A stretch of 38,971 nt of DNA from SIG575 sp045534165. Lineage in GTDB: Bacteria; Bacillota; Clostridia; Oscillospirales; Acutalibacteraceae. The position numbers were made by a program, and so were the translations under genes. The notes under the pieces were generated by a model. The model saw only the letters and a list, made by a program, of their open reading frames with translations. It ran no database searches and had not been told where the DNA came from. The stretch is taken from positions 1-38,971 of the forward strand of contig JAZSJD010000016.1 of the NCBI GenBank assembly GCA_045534165.1. Direction: 5' to 3'. Positions 38,876 to 38,971 of the stretch are shown here, piece after piece; the stretch's first letter is position 1, and the number at the start of each line of letters is the position of its first letter.

Positions 38876-38971
38876 AATGCAATATTAAACAACCTATAGA
38901 AATTATAGTTTAACTGTAACATTTCCAAACGTGTCAAAAAACACCGCCGTGTCATTCTCGAGTGTAACGAA

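Noticed and set aside
38101..38971. CRISPR array.
   Set aside because: Repeats are few, degenerate or inverted, without regular spacers, and there are no cas genes.

Overview
The window looks like chromosome from an uncultured, AT-rich, low-GC Gram-positive bacterium of the class Clostridia, probably a gut-type Oscillospirales/Ruminococcaceae relative. The reasons are strong AGGAGG ribosome binding sites, clear TTGACA/TATAAT promoters, a BofA-like sporulation protein, DegV, MltG, a GPH sugar symporter, many glycosidases, and a CTTGTGTAAAGG-type palindromic repeat that I remember from gut Firmicutes. The species assignment is inference.

Bases 1 to about 11.77 kb are the right arm of a tailed phage or prophage: the 3' part of a giant polyvalent virion protein (zincin remnant, PBECR-type nuclease, LPD domains, LPD38), a BppU-like baseplate/receptor-binding protein, an XkdX protein, several very small overlapping genes, an LLH-type holin, a holin-accessory-like protein, an M15 endolysin with a peptidoglycan-binding domain, and a promoter-driven cargo gene. 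About 0.7 kb of AT-rich non-coding DNA follows, then an initiator tRNA-fMet on the minus strand with its 3' end facing the phage. This suggests, without proving it, that the tRNA is or lies next to the attachment site.

From 12.7 kb the DNA is ordinary chromosome in short operons: a secreted PHP phosphoesterase; mltG plus a small membrane protein; a protein related to a tandem P-loop family with both P-loops lost; DegV; an M14 peptidase; a Nudix - GH13 alpha-glucosidase - secreted GH39-like cluster; a secreted PI-PLC-like enzyme; and a membrane M28 peptidase.

The most unusual cluster is the five-gene operon at 25.4-30.3 kb. Two different two-lobed SCP2-like proteins bracket a class III aminotransferase and a split transketolase, under one strong promoter and one terminator. 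I do not know a described pathway with this set. It is followed by a CapA-like protein, a GPH sugar symporter, a 310-bp hairpin-rich non-coding block, a secreted acidic protein, a second GH13 enzyme with an extra C-terminal tail, a BofA-like protein, a membrane-anchored small protein, an HD-domain protein and a CmpB-family membrane protein.

The last 0.9 kb has no gene. It is a nest of repeats: a 75-bp palindromic repeat present twice, one copy interrupted by a roughly 370-bp element with 104-bp near-perfect inverted repeats, which itself holds another palindromic repeat in its centre. The intact copy acts as a natural empty site for the insertion.
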